From Nemertoderma westbladi (lineage: Eukaryota; Xenacoelomorpha; Nemertodermatida; Nemertodermatidae), in the NCBI GenBank assembly GCA_032718475.1, contig JAUCBJ010001403.1:1-63675 (forward strand): a stretch of DNA of 63,675 bases, in the 5' to 3' direction. A program made the position numbers and the translations under genes. The stretch's first letter is position 1. Each line of letters begins with the position of its first letter. The notes beneath the pieces were generated by a model. It saw nothing but the letters and a program-made list of their open reading frames with translations, was not told the DNA's origin and did no database searches. Below are positions 36,601-51,600 of the stretch, piece by piece.

Positions 36601-39600
36601 ACTAGAGACTGATGGACCAACAGTAATAGGGACTAGAGACTGGGACCAACAGTAATAGGGACTAGAGACTGGGACCAACAGTAATAGGGACTAGAGACTG
36701 GGACCAACAGTAATAGGGACTAGAGACTGGGACCAACAGTAATAGGGACTAGAGACTGATGGACCAACAGTAATAGGGACTAGAGACTGGGACCAACAGT
36801 AATAGGGACTAGAGAGTGATGGACCAACAGTAATAGGGACTAGAGACTGGGACCAACAGTAATAGGGACTAGAGACTGGGACCAACAGTAATAGGGACTA
36901 GAGACTGGGACCAACAGTAATAGGGACTAGAGACTGGGACCAACAGTAATAGGGACTAGAGACTGATGGACCAACAGTAATAGGGACTAGAGACTGGGAC
37001 CAACAGTAATAGGGACTAGAGAGTGATGGACCAACAGTAATAGGGACTAGAGACTGGGACCAACAGTAATAGGGACTAGAGACTGGGACCAACAGTAATA
37101 GGGACTAGAGACTGGGACCAACAGTAATAGGGACTAGAGACTGATGGACCAACAGTAATAGGGACTAGAGACTGATGGACCAACAGATATAGGGACTAGA
37201 GACTGATGGACCAACAGTAATAGGGACTAGAGACTGGGACCAACAGTAATAGGGCCTAGAGACTGATGGACCAACAGTAATAGGGACTAGAGACTGATGG
37301 ATGGACCAACAGTAATAGGGACTAGAGACTGATGGACCAACAGTAATAGGGACTAGAGACTGGGACCAACAGTAATAGGGACTAGAGACTGGGACCAACA
37401 GTAATAGGGACTAGAGACTGGGACCAACAGTAATAGGGACTAGAGACTGGGACCAACAGTAATAGGGACTAGAGACTGATGGACCAACAGTAATAGGGAC
37501 TAGAGACTGGGACCAACAGTAATAGGGACTAGAGACTGGGACCAACAGTAATAGGGACTAGAGACTGGGACCAACAGTAATAGGGACTAGAGACTGGGAC
37601 CAACAGTAATAGGGACTAGAGACTGGGACCAACAGTAATAGGGACTAGAGACTGGGACCAACAGTAATAGGGACTAGAGACTGGGACCAACAGTAATAGG
37701 GACTAGAGACTGGGACCAACAGTAATAGGGACTAGAGACTGGGACCAACATTAATAGGGACTAGAGACTGATGGACCAACAGTAATAGGGACTAGAGACT
37801 GGGACCAACAGTAATAGGGACTAGAGACTGGGACCAACAGTAATAGGGACTAGAGACTGGGACCAACAGTAATAGGGACTAGAGACTGGGACCAACAGTA
37901 ATAGGGACTAGAGACTGGGACCAACAGTAATAGGGACTAGAGACTGGGACCAACAGTAATAGGGACTAGAGACTGGGACCAACAGTAATAGGGACTAGAG
38001 ACTGGGACCAACAGTAATAGGGACTAGAGACTGGGACCAACAGTAATAGGGACTAGAGACTGATGGACCAACAGTAATAGGGACTAGAGACTGATGGACC
38101 AACAGATATAGGGACTAGAGACTGATGGACCAACAGTAATAGGGACTAGAGACTGATGGATGGACCAACAGTAATAGGGACTAGAGACTGATGGACCAAC
38201 AGTAATAGGGACTAGAGACTGGGACCAACAGTAATAGGGACTAGAGACTGGGACCAACAGTAATAGGGACTAGATACTGGGACCAACAGTAATAGGGACT
38301 AGAGACTGGGACCAACAGTAATAGGGACTAGAGACTGGGACCAACAGTAATAGGGACTAGAGACTGGGACCAACAGTAATAGGGACTAGAGACTGGGACC
38401 AACAGTAATAGGGACTAGAGACTGGGACCAACAGTAATAGGGACTAGAGACTGATGGACCAACAGTAATAGGGACTAGAGACTGATGGACCAACAGATAT
38501 AGGGACTAGAGACTGATGGACCAACAGTAATAGGGACTAGAGACTGATGATGGACCAACAGTAATAGGGACTAGAGACTGATGGACCAACAGTAATAGGG
38601 ACTAGAGACTGGGACCAACAGTAATAGGGACTAGAGACTGATGGACCAACAGTAATAGGGACTAGAGACTGGGACCAACAATAATAGGGACTAGAGACTA
38701 ATGCACCAACAGTAATAGGGACTAGAGACTGATGGACCAATAGTAATAGGGACTAGAGACTGGGACCAACAGTAATAGGGACTAGAGACTGGGACCAACA
38801 GTAATAGGGACTAGAGACTGGGACCAACAGTAATAGGGACTAGAGACTGGGACCAACAGTAATAGGGACTAGAGACTGGGACCAACAGTAATAGGGACTA
38901 GAGACTGATGGACCAACAGTAATAGGGACTAGAGACTGATGGACCAACAGTAATAGGGACTAGAGACTGGGACCAACAGTAATAGGGACTAGAGACTGGG
39001 ACCAACAGTAATAGGGACTAGAGACTGGGACCAACAGTAATAGGGACTAGAGACTGATGGACCAACAGTAATAGGGACTAGAGACTGGGACCAACAGTAA
39101 TAGGGACTAGAGACTGGGACCAACAGTAATAGGGACTAGAGACTGATGGACCAACAGTAATAGGGACTAGAGACTGGGACCAACAGTAATAGGGACTAGA
39201 GACTGATGGACCAACAGTAATAGGGACTAGAGACTGATGGACCAACAGTAATAGGGACTAGAGACTGGGACCAACAGTAATAGGGACTAGAGACTGGGAC
39301 CAACAGTAATAGGGACTAGAGACTGGGACCAACAGTAATAGGGACTAGAGACTGATGGACCAACAGTAATAGGGACTAGAGACTGATGGACCAACAGTAA
39401 TAGGGACTAGAGACTGATGGACCAACAGTAATAGGGACTAGAGACTGGGATCAACAGTAATAGGGACTAGAGACTGATGGACCAACAGTAATAGGGACTA
39501 GAGACTGGGACCAACAGTAATAGGGACTAGAGACTGATGGACCAACAGTAATAGGGACTAGAGACTGGGACCAACAGTAATAGGGACTAGAGAGTGATGG

Positions 39601-42600
39601 ACCAACAGTAATAGGGACTAGAGACTGGGATCAACAGTAATAGGGACTAGAGACTGATGGACCAACAGTAATAGGGACTAGAGACTGGGACCAACAGTAA
39701 TAGGGACTAGAGACTGATGGACCAACAGTAATAGGGACTAGAGACTGGGACCAACAGTAATAGGGACTAGAGACTGATGGACCAACAGTAATAGGGACTA
39801 GAGACTGATGGACCAACAGTAATAGGGACTAGAGACTGATGGACCAACAGTAATAGGGACTAGAGACTGATGGACCAACAGTAATAGGGACTAGAGACTG
39901 GGATCAACAGTAATAGGGACTAGAGACTGATGGACCAACAGTAATAGGGACTAGAGACTGGGACCAACAGTAATAGGGACTAGAGACTGATGGACCAATG
40001 GTAATAGGGACTAGAGACTGGGACCAACAGTAATAGGGACTAGAGACTGGGACCAACAGTAATAGGGACTAGAGACTGGGACCAACAGTAATAGGGACTA
40101 GAGACTGGGACCAACAGTAATAGGGACTAGAGACTGATGGACCAACAGTAATAGGGACTAGAGACTGATGGACCAACAGTAATAGGGACTAGAGACTGGG
40201 ATCAACAGTAATAGGGACTAGAGACTGATGGACCAACAGTAATAGGGACTAGAGACTGATGGACCAACAGTAATAGGGACTAGAGACTGATGGACCAACA
40301 GTAATAGGGACTAGAGACTGATGGACCAACAGTAATAGGGACTAGAGACTGATGGACCAACAGTAATAGGGACTAGAGACTGGGATCAACAGTAATAGGG
40401 ACTAGAGACTGATGGACCAACAGTAATAGGGACTAGAGACTGATGGACCAACAGTAATAGGGACTAGAGACTGATGGACCAACAGTAATAGGGACTAGAG
40501 ACTGATGGACCAACAGTAATAGGGACTAGAGACTGATGGACCAACAGTAATAGGGACTAGAGACTGGGACCAACAGTAATAGGGACTAGAGACTGGGACC
40601 AACAGTAATAGGGACTAGAGACTGATGGACCAACAGTAATAGGGACTAGAGACTGGGACCAACAGTAATAGGGACTAGAGACTGATGGACCAACAGTAAT
40701 AGGGACTAGAGACTGGGACCAACAGTAATAGGGACTAGAGACTGATGGACCAACAGTAATAGGGACTAGAGACTGGGACCAACAGTAATAGGGACTAGAG
40801 ACTGGGACCAACAGTAATAGGGACTAGAGACTGATGGACCAACAGTAATAGGGACTAGAGACTGATGGACCAACAGTAATAGGGACTAGAGACTGGGATC
40901 AACAGTAATAGGGACTAGAGACTGATGGACCAACAGTAATAGGGACTAGAGACTGATGGACCAACAGTAATAGGGACTAGAGACTGGGACCAACAGTAAT
41001 AGGGACTAGAGACTGGGACCAACAGTAATAGGGACTAGAGACTGATGGACCAACAGTAATAGGGACTAGAGACTGATGGACCAACAGTAATAGGGACTAG
41101 AGACTGGGATCAACAGTAATAGGGACTAGAGACTGATGGACCAACAGTAATAGGGACTAGAGACTGATGGACCAACAGTAATAGGGACTAGAGACTGATG
41201 GACCAACAGTAATAGGGACTAGAGACTGGGGCCAACAATAATAGGGACTAGAGACTGGGACCAACAGTAATAGGGACTAGAGACTGGGATCAACAGTAAT
41301 AGGGACTAGAGACTGATGGACCAACAGTAATAGGGACTAGAGACTGATGGACCAACAGTAATAGGGACTAGAGACTGATGGACCAACAGTAATAGGGACT
41401 AGAGACTGGGACCAACAGTAATAGGGACTAGAGACTGGGACCAACAGTAATAGGGACTAGAGACTGGGACCAACAGTAATAGGGACTAGAGACTGGGACC
41501 AACAGTAATAGGGACTAGAGACTGGGACCAACAGTAATAGGGACTAGAGACTGGGACCAACAGTAATAGGGACTAGAGACTGGGACCAACAGTAATAGGG
41601 ACTAGAGACTGGGACCAACAGTAATAGGGACTAGAGACTGGGACCAACAGTAATAGGGACTAGAGACTGATGGACCAATGGTAATAGGGACTAGAGACTG
41701 ATGGACCAATAGTAATAGGGACTAGAGACTGATGGACCAACAGTAATAGGGACTAGAGACTGGGACCAACAGTAATAGGGACTAGAGACTGGGACCAACA
41801 GTAATAGGGACTAGAGACTGATGGACCAACAGTAATAGGGACTAGAGACTGGGACCAACAGTAATAGGGACTAGAGACTGATGGACCAATGGTAATAGGG
41901 ACTAGAGACTGGGACCAACAGTAATAGGGACTAGAGACTGGGACCAACAGTAATAGGGACTAGAGACTGATGGACCAATGGTAATAGGGACTAGAGACTG
42001 ATGGACCAATAGTAATAGGGACTAGAGACTGATGGACCAACAGTAATAGGGACTAGAGACTGGGACCAACAGTAATAGGGACTAGAGACTGGGACCAACA
42101 GTAATAGGGACTAGAGACTGGGACCAACAGTAATAGGGACTAGAGACTGGGACCAACAGTAATAGGGACTAGAGACTGATGGACCAATGGTAATAGGGAC
42201 TAGAGACTGATGGACCAATAGTAATAGGGACTAGAGACGGATGGACCAACAGTAATAGGGACTAGCCAACAGTAATAGGGACTAGAGACTAATGCACCAA
42301 CAGTAATAGGGACTAGAGACTAATGCACCAACAGTAATAGGGACTAGAGACTGATGGACCAACAGTAATAGGGACTAGAGACGGATGGACCAACAGTAAT
42401 AGGGACTAGAGACTGATGGACCAACAGTAATAGGGACTAGAGACTGGGATCAACAGTAATAGGGACTAGAGACTGATGGACCAACAGTAATAGGGACTAG
42501 AGACTAATGCACCAACAGTAATAGGGACTAGAGACTAATGCACCAACAGTAATAGGGACTAGAGACTGATGGACCAACAGTAATAGGGACTAGAGACGGA

Positions 42601-45600
42601 TGGACCAACAGTAATAGGGACTAGAGACTGGGACCAACAGTAATAGGGACTAGAGACTGGGACCAACAGATATAGGGACTAGAGACTGATGGACCAACAG
42701 TAATAGGGACTAGAGACTGATGGACCAACAGTAATAGGGACTAGAGACTGATGGACCAACAGTAATAGGGACTAGAGACTAATGCACCAACAGTAATAGG
42801 GACTAGAGACTGATGGACCAACAGTAATAGGGACTAGAGACGGATGGACCAACAGTAATAGGGACTAGAGACTGGGATCAACAGTAATAGGGACTAGAGA
42901 CTGATGGACCAACAGTAATAGGGACTAGAGACTGATGGACCAACAGTAATAGGGACTAGAGACGGATGGACCAACAGTAATAGGGACTAGAGACTGATGG
43001 ACCAACAGTAATAGGGACTAGAGACTAATGCACCAACAGTAATAGGGACTAGAGACTAATGCACCAACAGTAATAGGGACTAGAGACTGATGGACCAACA
43101 GTAATAGGGACTAGAGACGGATGGACCAACAGTAATAGGGACTAGAGACTGGGATCAACAGTAATAGGGACTAGAGACTGATGGACCAACAGTAATAGGG
43201 ACTAGAGACTGATGGACCAACAGTAATAGGGACTAGAGACGGATGGACCAACAGTAATAGGGACTAGAGACTGATGGACCAACAGTAATAGGGACTAGAG
43301 ACTGGGATCAACAGTAATAGGGACTAGAGACGGATGGACCAACAGTAATAGGGACTAGCCAACAGTAATAGGGACTAGAGACTAATGCACCAACAGTAAT
43401 AGGGACTAGAGACTAATGCACCAACAGTAATAGGGACTAGAGACTGATGGACCAACAGTAATAGGGACTAGAGACGGATGGACCAACAGTAATAGGGACT
43501 AGAGACTGATGGACCAACAGTAATAGGGACTAGAGACTGGGATCAACAGTAATAGGGACTAGAGACTGATGGACCAACAGTAATAGGGACTAGAGACTGA
43601 TGGACCAATAGTAATAGGGACTAGAGACGGATGGACCAACAGTAATAGGGACTAGCCAACAGTAATAGGGACTAGAGACTAATGCACCAACAGTAATAGG
43701 GACTAGAGACTAATGCACCAACAGTAATAGGGACTAGAGACTGATGGACCAACAGTAATAGGGACTAGAGACTGATGGACCAACAGTAATAGGGACTAGA
43801 GACTGGGATCAACAGTAATAGGGACTAGAGACTGATGGACCAACAGTAATAGGGACTAGAGACTGATGGACCAACAGTAATAGGGACTAGAGACTGATGG
43901 ACCAACAGTAATAGGGACTAGAGACTGATGGACCAACAGTAATAGGGACTAGAGACTGATGGACCAACAGTAATAGGGACTAGAGACTGGGATCAACAGT
44001 AATAGGGACTAGAGACTGATGGACCAACAGTAATAGGGACTAGAGACTGATGGATGGACCAACAGTAATAGGGACTAGAGACTGATGGACCAACAGTAAT
44101 AGGGACTAGAGACTGGGACCAACAGTAATAGGGACTAGAGACTGATGGACCAATGGTAATAGGGACTAGAGACTGATGGACCAACAGATATAGGGACTAG
44201 AGACTGATGGACCAACAGTAATAGGGACTAGAGACTGGGACCAACAGTAATAGGGACTAGAGACTGGGACCAACAGTAATAGGGACTAGAGACTGGGACC
44301 AACAGTAATAGGGACTAGAGACTGATGGACCAACAGTAATAGGGACTAGAGACTGATGGATGGACCAACAGTAATAGGGACTAGAGACTGATGGACCAAC
44401 AGTAATAGGGACTAGAGACTGGGACCAACAGTAATAGGGACTAGAGACTGATGGACCAATGGTAATAGGGACTAGAGACTGATGGACCAACAGATATAGG
44501 GACTAGAGACTGATGGACCAACAGTAATAGGGACTAGAGACTGATGGACCAACAGTAATAGGGACTAGAGACTGATGGACCAACAGTAATAGGGACTAGA
44601 GACTGATGGACCAACAGTAATAGGGACTAGAGACTGATGGACCAACAGTAATAGGGACTAGAGACTGATGGACCAACAGTAATAGGGACTAGAGACTGAT
44701 GGACCAACAGTAATAGGGACTAGAGACTGATGGACCAACAGTAATAGGGACTAGAGACTGGGATCAACAGTAATAGGGACTAGAGACTGATGGACCAACA
44801 GTAATAGGGACTAGAGACTGATGGACCAACAGTAATAGGGACTAGAGACTGGGACCAACAGTAATAGGGACTAGAGACTGGGACCAACAGTAATAGGGAC
44901 TAGAGACTGATGGACCAACAGTAATAGGGACTAGAGACTGATGGACCAACAGTAATAGGGACTAGAGACTGGGATCAACAGTAATAGGGACTAGAGACTG
45001 ATGGACCAACAGTAATAGGGACTAGAGACTGATGGACCAACAGTAATAGGGACTAGAGACTGATGGACCAACAGTAATAGGGACTAGAGACTGGGGCCAA
45101 CAATAATAGGGACTAGAGACTGGGACCAACAGTAATAAGGACTAGAGACTGATGGACCAACAGTAATAGGGACTAGAGACTGGGACCAACAGTAATAGGG
45201 ACTAGAGACTGATGGACCAATGGTAATAGGGACTAGAGACTGGGACCAACAGTAATAGGGACTAGAGACTGGGACCAACAGTAATAGGGACTAGAGACTG
45301 ATGGACCAATGGTAATAGGGACTAGAGACTGATGGACCAATAGTAATAGGGACTAGAGACTGATGGACCAACAGTAATAGGGACTAGAGACTGGGACCAA
45401 CAGTAATAGGGACTAGAGACTGGGACCAACAGTAATAGGGACTAGAGACTGGGACCAACAGTAATAGGGACTAGAGACTGGGACCAACAGTAATAGGGAC
45501 TAGAGACTGATGGACCAATGGTAATAGGGACTAGAGACTGATGGACCAATAGTAATAGGGACTAGAGACGGATGGACCAACAGTAATAGGGACTAGAGAC

Positions 45601-48600
45601 TGGGACCAACAGTAATAGGGACTAGAGACTGGGACCAACAGTAATAGGGACTAGAGACTGGGACCAACAGTAATAGGGACTAGAGACTGATGGACCAATG
45701 GTAATAGGGACTAGAGACTGATGGACCAACAGTAATAGGGACTAGAGACTGATGGACCAACAGATATAGGGACTAGAGACTGATGGACCAACAGTAATAG
45801 GGACTAGAGACTGATGGACCAACAGTAATAGGGACTAGAGACTGATGGATGGACCAACAGTAATAGGGACTAGAGACTGGGACCAACAGTAATAGGGACT
45901 AGAGACTGGGACCAACAGTAATAGGGACTAGAAACTGGGACCAACAGTAATAGGGACTAGAGACTGGGACCAACAGTAATAGGGACTAGAGACTGGGACC
46001 AACAGTAATAGGGACTAGAGACTGGGACCAACAGTAATAGGGACTAGAGACTGGGACCAACAGTAATAGGGACTAGAGACTGATGGACCAACAGTAATAG
46101 GGACTAGAGACTGATGGACCAACAGTAATAGGGACTAGAGACTGATGGACCAACAGATATAGGGACTAGAGACTGATGGACCAACAGTAATAGGGACTAG
46201 AGACTGATGGATGGACCAACAGTAATAGGGACTAGAGACTGGGACCAACAGTAATAGGGACTAGAGACTGGGACCAACAGTAATAGGGACTAGAGACTGG
46301 GACCAACAGTAATAGGGACTAGAGACTGGGACCAACAGTAATAGGGACTAGAGACTGGGACCAACAGTAATAGGGACTAGAGACTGGGACCAACAGTAAT
46401 AGGGACTAGAGACTGGGACCAACAGTAATAGGGACTAGAGACTGATGGACCAACAGATATAGGGACTAGAGACTGATGGACCAACAGTAATAGGGACTAG
46501 AGACTGGGACCAACAGTAATAGGGACTAGAGACTGGGACCAACAGTAATAGGGACTAGAGACTGGGACCAACAGTAATAGGGACTAGAGACTGGGACCAA
46601 CAGTAATAGGGACTAGAGACTGATGGACCAACAGATATAGGGACTAGAGACTGATGGACCAACAGTAATAGGGACTAGAGACTGGGACCAACAGTAATAG
46701 GGACTAGAGACTGGGACCAACAGTAATAGGGACTAGAGACTGATGGACCAACAGATATAGGGACTAGAGACTGATGGACCAACAGTAATAGGGACTAGAG
46801 ACTGATGGATGGACCAACAGTAATAGGGACTAGAGACTGATGGACCAACAGTAATAGGGACTAGAGACTGGGACCAACAGTAATAGGGACTAGAGACTGA
46901 TGGACCAATGGTAATAGGGACTAGAGACTGATGGACCAACAGATATAGGGACTAGAGACTGATGGACCAACAGTAATAGGGACTAGAGACTGGGACCAAC
47001 AGTAATAGGGACTAGAGACTGGGACCAACAGTAATAGGGACTAGAGACTGGGACCAACAGTAATAGGGACTAGAGACTGATGGACCAACAGTAATAGGGA
47101 CTAGAGACTGGGACCAACAGTAATAGGGACTAGAGACTGGGACCAACAGTAATAGGGACTAGAGACTGGGACCAACAGTAATAGGGACTAGAGACTGGGA
47201 CCAACAGTAATAGGGACTAGAGACTGATGGACCAACAGTAATAGGGACTAGAGACTGGGACCAACAGTAATAGGGACTAGAGACTGGGACCAACAGTAAT
47301 AGGGACTAGAGACTGGGACCAACAGTAATAGGGACTAGAGACTGGGACCAACAGTAATAGGGACTAGAGACTGGGACCAACAGTAATAGGGACTAGAGAC
47401 TGGGACCAACAGTAATAGGGACTAGAGACTGGGACCAACAGTAATAGGGACTAGAGACTGGGACCAACAGTAATAGGGACTAGAGACTGGGACCAACAGT
47501 AATAGGGACTAGAGACTAATGCACCAACAGTAATAGGGACTAGAGACTGATGGATGGACCAACAGTAATAGGGACTAGAGACTGATGGACCAACAGTAAT
47601 AGGGACTAGAGACTGGGACCAACAGTAATAGGGACTAGAGACTGGGACCAACAGTAATAGGGACTAGAGACTGGGACCAACAGTAATAGGGACTAGAGAC
47701 TGGAACCAACAGTAATAGGGACTAGAGACTGGGACCAACAGTAATAGGGACTAGAGACTGGAACCAACAGTAATAGGGACTAGAGACTGGGACCAACAGT
47801 AATAGGGACTAGAGACTGGGACCAACAGTAATAGGGACTAGAGACTGGGACCAACAGTAATAGGGACTAGAGACTGGGACCAACAGTAATAGGGACTAGA
47901 GACTAATGCACCAACAGTAATAGGGACTAGAGACTGATGGATGGACCAACAGTAATAGGGACTAGAGACTGATGGACCAACAGTAATAGGGACTAGAGAC
48001 TGGGACCAACAGTAATAGGGACTAGAGACTGGGACCAACAGTAATAGGGACTAGAGACTGGGACCAACAGTAATAGGGACTAGAGACTGGAACCAACAGT
48101 AATAGGGACTAGAGACTGGGACCAACAGTAATAGGGACTAGAGACTGATGGACCAACAGATATAGGGACTAGAGACTGATGGATGGACCAACAGTAATAG
48201 GGACTAGAGACTGATGGACCAACAGTAATAGGGACTAGAGACTGGGACCAACAGTAATAGGGACTAGAGACTGGGACCAACAGTAATAGGGACTAGAGAC
48301 TGGGACCAACAGTAATAGGGACTAGAGACTGGGACCAACAGTAATAGGGACTAGAGACTGGGACCAACAGTAATAGGGACTAGAGACTGATGGACCAACA
48401 GTAATAGGGACTAGAGACTGATGGACCAACAGTAATAGGGACTAGAGACTGATGGACCAACAGTAATAGGGACTAGAGACTGGGACCAACAGTAATAGGG
48501 ACTAGAGACTGGGACCAACAGTAATAGGGACTAGAGACTGGGACCAACAGTAATAGGGACTAGAGACTGGGACCAACAGTAATAGGGACTAGAGACTGGG

Positions 48601-51600
48601 ACCAACAGTAATAGGGACTAGAGACTGGGACCAACAGTAATAGGGACTAGAGACTGGGACCAACAGTAATAGGGACTAGAGACTGATGGACCAACAGTAA
48701 TAGGGACTAGAGACTGGGACCAACAGTAATAGGGACTAGAGACTGGGACCAACAGTAATAGGGACTAGAGACTGGGACCAACAGTAATAGGGACTAGAGA
48801 CTGATGGATGGACCAACAGTAATAGGGACTAGAGACTGATGGACCAACAGTAATAGGGACTAGAGACTGATGGACCAACAGTAATAGGGACTAGAGACTG
48901 GGACCAACAGTAATAGGGACTAGAGACTGGGACCAACAGTAATAGGGACTAGAGACTGATGGACCAACAGTAATAGGGACTAGAGACTGATGGACCAACG
49001 GTAATAGGGACTAGAGACTGATGGACCAACAGTATATAGGGACTAGAGACTGATGGACCAACAGTAATAGGGACTAGAGACTGATGGATGGACCAACAGT
49101 AATAGGGACTAGAGACTGATGGACCAACAGTAATAGGGACTAGAGACTGATGGACCAACAGTAATAGGGACTAGAGACTGATGGACCAACAGTAATAGGG
49201 ACTAGAGACTGATGGACCAACAGTAATAGGGACTAGAGACTATGGGACCAACAGTAATAGGGACTAGAGACTGGGACCAACAGTAATAGGGACTAGAGAC
49301 TGGGACCAACAGTAATAGGGACTAGAGACTGATGGACCAACAGTAATAGGGACTAGAGACTGGGACCAACAGTAATAGGGACTAGAGACTGGGACCAACA
49401 GTAATAGGGACTAGAGACTGGGACCAACAGTAATAGGGACTAGAGACTGGGACCAACAGTAATAGGGACTAGAGACTGGGACCAACAGTAATAGGGACTA
49501 GAGACTGATGGACCAACAGTAATAGGGACTAGAGACTGGGACCAACAGTAATAGGGACTAGAGACTGGGACCAACAGTAATAGGGACTAGAGACTGGGAC
49601 CAACAGTAATAGGGACTAGAGACTGGGACCAACAGTAATAGGGACTAGAGACTGGGACCAACAGTAATAGGGACTAGAGACTGGGACCAACAGTAATAGG
49701 GACTAGAGACTGATGGACCAACAGTAATAGGGACTAGAGACTGATGGACCAACAGTAATAGGGACTAGAGACTGATGGACCAACAGTAATAGGGACTAGA
49801 GACTGGGACCAACAGTAATAGGGACTAGAGACTGATGGACCAACAGTAATAGGGACTAGAGACTGGGACCAACAGTAATAGGGACTAGAGACTGGGACCA
49901 ACAGTAATAGGGACTAGAGACTGATGGACCAACAGTAATAGGGACTAGAGACTGATGGACCAACAGTAATAGGGACTAGAGACTGGGACCAACAGTAATA
50001 GGGACTAGAGACTGATGGACCAACAGTAATAGGGACTAGAGACTGGGACCAACAGTAATAGGGACTAGAGACTGATGGACCAACAGTAATAGGGACTAGA
50101 GACTGATGGACCAACAGTAATAGGGACTAGAGACTGGGACCAACAGTAATAGGGACTAGAGACTGGGACCAACAGTAATAGGGACTAGAGACTGGGACCA
50201 ACAGTAATAGGGACTAGAGACTGGGACCAACAGTAATAGGGACTAGAGACTGGGACCAACAGTAATAGGGACTAGAGACTGGGACCAACAGTAATAGGGA
50301 CTAGAGACTGGGACCAACAGTAATAGGGACTAGAGACTGGGACCAACAGTAATAGGGACTAGAGACTGATGGACCAACAGTAATAGGGACTAGAGACTGA
50401 TGGACCAACAGTAATAGGGACTAGAGACTGGGACCAACAGTAATAGGGACTAGAGACTGGGACCAACAGTAATAGGGACTAGAGACTGATGGACCAACAG
50501 TAATAGGGACTAGAGACTGATGGACCAACAGTAATAGGGACTAGAGACTGGGACCAACAGTAATAGGGACTAGAGACTGATGGACCAACAGTAATAGGGA
50601 CTAGAGACTGATGGACCAACAGTAATAGGGACTAGAGACTGATGGACCAACAGTAATAGGGACTAGAGACTGATGGACCAACAGTAATAGGGACTAGAGA
50701 CTGGGACCAACAGTAATAGGGACTAGAGACTGGGACCAACAGTAATAGGGACTAGAGACTGGGACCAACAGTAATAGGGACTAGAGACTGATGGACCAAC
50801 AGTAATAGGGACTAGAGACTGATGGACCAACAGTAATAGGGACTAGAGACTGGGACCAACAGTAATAGGGACTAGAGACTGGGACCAACAGTAATAGGGA
50901 CTAGAGACTGGGACCAACAGTAATAGGGACTAGAGACTGGGACCAACAGTAATAGGGACTAGAGACTGATGGACCAACAGTAATAGGGACTAGAGACTGA
51001 TGGACCAACAGTAATAGGGACTAGAGACTGATGGACCAACAGTAATAGGGACTAGAGACTGATGGACCAACAGTAATAGGGACTAGAGACTGATGGACCA
51101 ACAGTAATAGGGACTAGAGACTGATGGACCAACAGTAATAGGGACTAGAGACTGGGACCAACAGTAATAGGGACTAGAGACTGATGGACCAACAGTAATA
51201 GGGACTAGAGACTGATGGACCAACAGTAATAGGGACTAGAGACTGGGACCAACAGTAATAGGGACTAGAGACTGGGACCAACAGTAATAGGGACTAGAGA
51301 CTGGGACCAACAGTAATAGGGACTAGAGACTGATGGACCAACAGTAATAGGGACTAGAGACTGATGGACCAACAGTAATAGGGACTAGAGACTGATGGAC
51401 CAACAGTAATAGGGACTAGAGACTGGGACCAACAGTAATAGGGACTAGAGACTGGGACCAACAGTAATAGGGACTAGAGACTGGGACCAACAATAATAGG
51501 GACTAGAGACTGGGACCAACAGTAATAGGGACTAGAGACTGGGACCAACAGTAATAGGGACTAGAGACTGGGACCAACAGTAATAGGGACTAGAGACTGG

